Shown here: positions 61,209 to 64,000 of the stretch, one piece after another
How the letters are laid out: each line of letters starts with the position of its first letter
How positions within the stretch are numbered: the stretch's first letter is position 1
NCBI GenBank assembly: GCA_015068975.1
Contig: SVJM01000005.1
Location: 22,450 to 86,449 of the forward strand
Source: Oscillospiraceae bacterium
Lineage (GTDB): Bacteria; Bacillota; Clostridia; UMGS1810
DNA length: 64,000 bases
Direction of reading: 5' to 3'
Notes under the pieces: generated by a model
What the model was told of the DNA's origin: nothing
What the model saw: the letters and a program-made list of their open reading frames with translations, nothing else
Databases searched by the model: none
Position numbers and translations under genes: made by a program

Positions 61209-63590
61209 ATGTTTATTTCAATTAACTGGATTAAAGACTATGTGGATCTTTCAGGTCTGGATATAGAAAAGCTTATACATCAGTTTACCCTTTCAACTGC
61301 AGAAGTAGAAGATATTATCTATAAGGGTAAAGATGTGGATAAGGTAGTAGTAGGTGAGATTGTTTCTTTTGAAGAGCATCCTGATAAAGAAAAACTCAAA
61401 GGCAAAACTATCCATATTCTCAAAGTGGATATCGGAGACAGGGTAGTGGACTGTGTATGTGGTGCACCAAACTGTAAGCCCGGAATCAAGGTGGCATTTG
61501 CATGTGCAGGCGGAAGAGTGCCTGAAGGGGAAATCACCAAGTGTACAGTATACGGCCATCCATCTGAGGGTATGTGCTGTTCTGCAAAAGAGCTTGGCAT
61601 ATCTGATGATCATGCAGGTATTATGATTCTTGATCCGTCGCTAAAAAATGGTACAGATATCAAAGAAATATTTCCTATAGAAGATATTATCTTTGAAGTG
61701 GACAACAAATCTCTTACAAATCGTCCTGACCTTTGGGGACATTATGGTATCGCAAGAGAAATTGCAGCGATTACAAAGAGAGAGCTTAAGCCTATGGCGG
61801 TAGAAGTTCCACAGTATGATGGAAATGAAGCAATAGAGGTAACAAGCGACGATTCAGACCTTCTTTACAGATATTCCTGCATTAAGATGGATAATATCAG
61901 TAAGAATGTATCTCCTCTTGATATGCAGATCAGACTTTTCTACTGCGGTATGAGAGGGATCAACCTTCTTGCCGACCTTACAAACTACATTATGCTTGAA
62001 CTTGGTCAGCCAACTCACGCATTTAATGGGGACAATATAAAATCCATAAGAGTAGCAACACCAAAGGAAGATATTAAGTTTACAACTCTTGATGGTGTAG
62101 AAAGGGATATTACTCCTGATACTCTTATGATTTATACAAATGATACTCCTTCTGCTATTGCAGGTATTATGGGTGGTCTTGATTCCGAAATCGTGGAGGA
62201 TTCAACATCTGTAGTTCTTGAAAGTGCATGCTTTGATGGTGTATCTATCAGAAAGTCCTCACAAAGACTCTCTCACAGAACAGATGCAAGTATGCGTTAC
62301 GAAAAGATCCTTGACCCTGAGCTTACAATGAAAGCTCTTGAGAGATTTGTATATTTATTGAAGTCTATAGATCCTGATGCAAGAGTTGCATCTAAGGTAA
62401 CTGACTGTTATCCAAAGAAATATCCTGAAATCACCATAGAATTTGACAAAAACTATGTGGACAGATACACAGGTATAGATATTTCGAATGAACAGATACT
62501 TGAAACTCTTACCCTTTTGGGCTTTTGTACAAAGCTTGAGGGAGAAAATTTCAGGGTGGTTGTACCAAGCTGGAGAGCAACAAAGGACGTAACTATCAAG
62601 GCTGATATCATTGAAGAAATCACCAGAATCTATGGCTATGACAACTTTGAGATAAAGACTACCAAGAGTGCTTTGAAACCGGTTAAGCTTTCTGACGGTA
62701 AACGTGAAGATAATCTTATCAAGGATATCCTTGTTAAGAAAGAAAAGCTCCACGAAGTACACTCGTATATCTGGTGTGATGAAAAGAAATATAAGAAACT
62801 TGGCATAGAAGTAGAAGACAATGTGAAGATTCAGAATATTTCCACATCAGGAAATGGTGTTTTAAGAAATTCACTTCTTCCAACACTTCTTACCTTTGTA
62901 TATGAAAACAAATCCTATGCAGATGATTACGGAATGTTTGAAATCGGCAGAGTAATCAATGGTACAAACTCAGATGGTGACTGTGTAGAAAAGAAGATGC
63001 TTGGTGTAATCCTTTATTCCAAGACCAAGAGCGAAAAAGAGCTTTATCTTGATGCAGTTGATATGGTTGAGGGACTTGTAGGGGATGTTAAGCACGAAAA
63101 GGTAAACTTCAAGAAGATTGAGCCTGACCATTCATGGCAGCATCCGAAGAATACGTCATCTATCATATACAAGGATATGAATGTGGGTACACTTCATACA
63201 CTTTATCCTACAGTGCTTGAAAAGATTGACAAAAAACAGGTGGCAATAGTTTACTTTGACATTGATCTTGATATGTTTGAGCCTGTAAGAAAGACGGACC
63301 TTTCATACAATGAAGCGTCCAGATTCCCGGGTATTGATTATGATATTTCATTCAATGTAAATCCTGAACTGAGATTTGAACAGATGGAAGATGCATGGAA
63401 GAAGGAAAGCTTTGAAACACTGAAAAATGTAACTGTTATAGACGTATATGAGGCAGAAGATGTAAGAAGTATTACACTCAGATTCTCATTTGGTCTTATG
63501 GACAGAAACCTTACAAGTGAGGAAGTACAGGCATCAATGGACAAGATTGTTGCAAATCTTGGAGAAATAGGTGTAACTGCGAGAATGTAG
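61209..63590 (+). CDS. pheT: Phenylalanyl-tRNA synthetase beta subunit
   Basis: 793 residues with the full bacterial domain set: tRNA-binding OB domain (~40-150; VVVGEIVSFEEHPDKEKLK), B3/B4 editing domain (~205-390), B5 (~400-470), the catalytic-like core, and the C-terminal FDX-ACB anticodon domain (~700-793; RFPGIDYDISFNV, TLRFSFGLMDRNLTSEEV). GAAAGGGG precedes ATG. Ends at a strong terminator. Confidence 0.96.
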   Translation: MFISINWIKDYVDLSGLDIEKLIHQFTLSTAEVEDIIYKGKDVDKVVVGEIVSFEEHPDKEKLKGKTIHILKVDIGDRVVDCVCGAPNCKPGIKVAFACAGGRVPEGEITKCTVYGHPSEGMCCSAKELGISDDHAGIMILDPSLKNGTDIKEIFPIEDIIFEVDNKSLTNRPDLWGHYGIAREIAAITKRELKPMAVEVPQYDGNEAIEVTSDDSDLLYRYSCIKMDNISKNVSPLDMQIRLFYCGMRGINLLADLTNYIMLELGQPTHAFNGDNIKSIRVATPKEDIKFTTLDGVERDITPDTLMIYTNDTPSAIAGIMGGLDSEIVEDSTSVVLESACFDGVSIRKSSQRLSHRTDASMRYEKILDPELTMKALERFVYLLKSIDPDARVASKVTDCYPKKYPEITIEFDKNYVDRYTGIDISNEQILETLTLLGFCTKLEGENFRVVVPSWRATKDVTIKADIIEEITRIYGYDNFEIKTTKSALKPVKLSDGKREDNLIKDILVKKEKLHEVHSYIWCDEKKYKKLGIEVEDNVKIQNISTSGNGVLRNSLLPTLLTFVYENKSYADDYGMFEIGRVINGTNSDGDCVEKKMLGVILYSKTKSEKELYLDAVDMVEGLVGDVKHEKVNFKKIEPDHSWQHPKNTSSIIYKDMNVGTLHTLYPTVLEKIDKKQVAIVYFDIDLDMFEPVRKTDLSYNEASRFPGIDYDISFNVNPELRFEQMEDAWKKESFETLKNVTVIDVYEAEDVRSITLRFSFGLMDRNLTSEEVQASMDKIVANLGEIGVTARM

Positions 63591-63601
63591 TTATAAAAAT
63601 G

Positions 63602-63630
63602 ACACCCTATGGCAAAAAGTCATAGGGTGT
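63602..63630 (+). terminator. Terminator after pheT
   Basis: ACACCCTATG (63602-63611) with CATAGGGTGT (63621-63630), then TTTT. Confidence 0.9.
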
Positions 63631-63722
63631 TTTGCGTTTATCTGATAATGTTCTTAGTTTTATGAATAAAAAGCGAAAAAAGAAATATACTTTAAATATA
63701 TCCATATTTTTGAAAAAAGCTC

Positions 63723-63751
63723 TTGACATTTATTTATCTTTGTGCTAATAT
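63723..63751 (+). promoter_or_regulatory. Promoter of the tRNA genes
   Basis: Consensus TTGACA (63723-63728), 17-base spacer, TAATAT (63746-63751), 21 bases before the tRNA-Leu. Confidence 0.8.
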
Positions 63752-63772
63752 AATCAAGTGCAATGAATTTAA

Positions 63773-63861
63773 GCCGGAGTGGCGGAACTGGCAGACGCCC
63801 GGGACTTAAAATCCCGTGGGAAGAAATTCCCGTACCGGTTCGATTCCGGTCTCCGGCACCA
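63773..63861 (+). tRNA. tRNA-Leu (anticodon UAA)
   Basis: Acceptor GCCGGAG/CTCCGGC, an anticodon loop with TAA in a GGGAC..TTAAAAT..CCCG context, a long class II variable arm (GTGGGAAGAAATTCCCGT), T arm with GGTTCGATTCC, and an encoded CCA. Confidence 0.95.
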
Positions 63862-63888
63862 GTTATTGCACAAAATTTAATACTGTAT

Positions 63889-63965
<77 letters not shown>

Positions 63966-63969
63966 ATAT

Positions 63970-64000
<31 letters not shown>

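Overview
The window looks like a chromosomal stretch of a low-GC, spore-forming anaerobic Firmicute of class Clostridia. The support is: spmA/spmB, Rex, HemZ, a CwlD-type amidase, Shine-Dalgarno driven starts with frequent TTG/GTG, sigma-A type promoters with 17-base spacers, a T-box before pheST, and Clostridia-like gene order (yajC-TIGR04086-secD-secF; recJ-relA-MBL hydrolase-hemZ). The species cannot be named from the sequence alone.

Layout. 1-1963: end of greA, then lysS. 2.1-8.3 kb: a visibly more AT-rich accessory insert between lysS and the secDF terminator. It carries a minimal nucleotidyltransferase translationally coupled to a 474-residue unknown protein, a 314-residue unknown protein, a KAP-like P-loop NTPase, a compact structured RNA with its own promoter and terminator, and a lipoprotein gene cut by an in-frame stop. 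This is the best candidate for an undescribed, possibly anti-phage, system; no integrase or transposase is visible. 8.8-12.7 kb (minus): secF, secD, a TIGR04086-type membrane protein, yajC and an AbrB-type regulator. 12.8-16.8 kb: spmA, spmB, metG, tatD. 16.8-20.3 kb: an AraC regulator divergent from a two-gene FAD-oxidoreductase operon. 20.5-28.2 kb: galT-galK-thyA-dfrA, a MATE exporter, aconitase, rex. 28.2-29.4 kb: five and a half tandem copies of a structured repeat. 29.4-36.3 kb (minus): hemZ, an MBL hydrolase, two more repeat copies, relA, recJ. 36.4-42 kb: nth, a two-component pair, an HtrA protease, an AEC transporter. 42.1-46.6 kb (minus): an EAL protein with a degenerate GGDEF, two unknown membrane or lipid-anchored proteins, rpsI and rplM. 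46.9-51.2 kb: a membrane protein, a cell-wall amidase, htpG, an L,D-transpeptidase. 51.4-59.8 kb: a carbohydrate locus (CE7 esterase, two large glycosidase-like proteins, two AraC regulators, a YgjV-like protein). 59.8-64 kb: T-box, pheS, pheT, tRNA-Leu(UAA), a broken initiator tRNA and the start of another copy.

The second main observation is a dispersed repeat family (8.5, 28.2-29.4, 31.5-32.0 kb, with possible remnants at 23.6 and 42.0 kb). Its copies share little primary sequence in the stems but keep the same fold: an 11-bp outer stem with three different, perfectly paired sequences, an inner hairpin, and a conserved tail resembling CGGRGCAWTTTTTAC. This is covariation visible by eye and suggests a conserved structured RNA or a structure-dependent mobile element.
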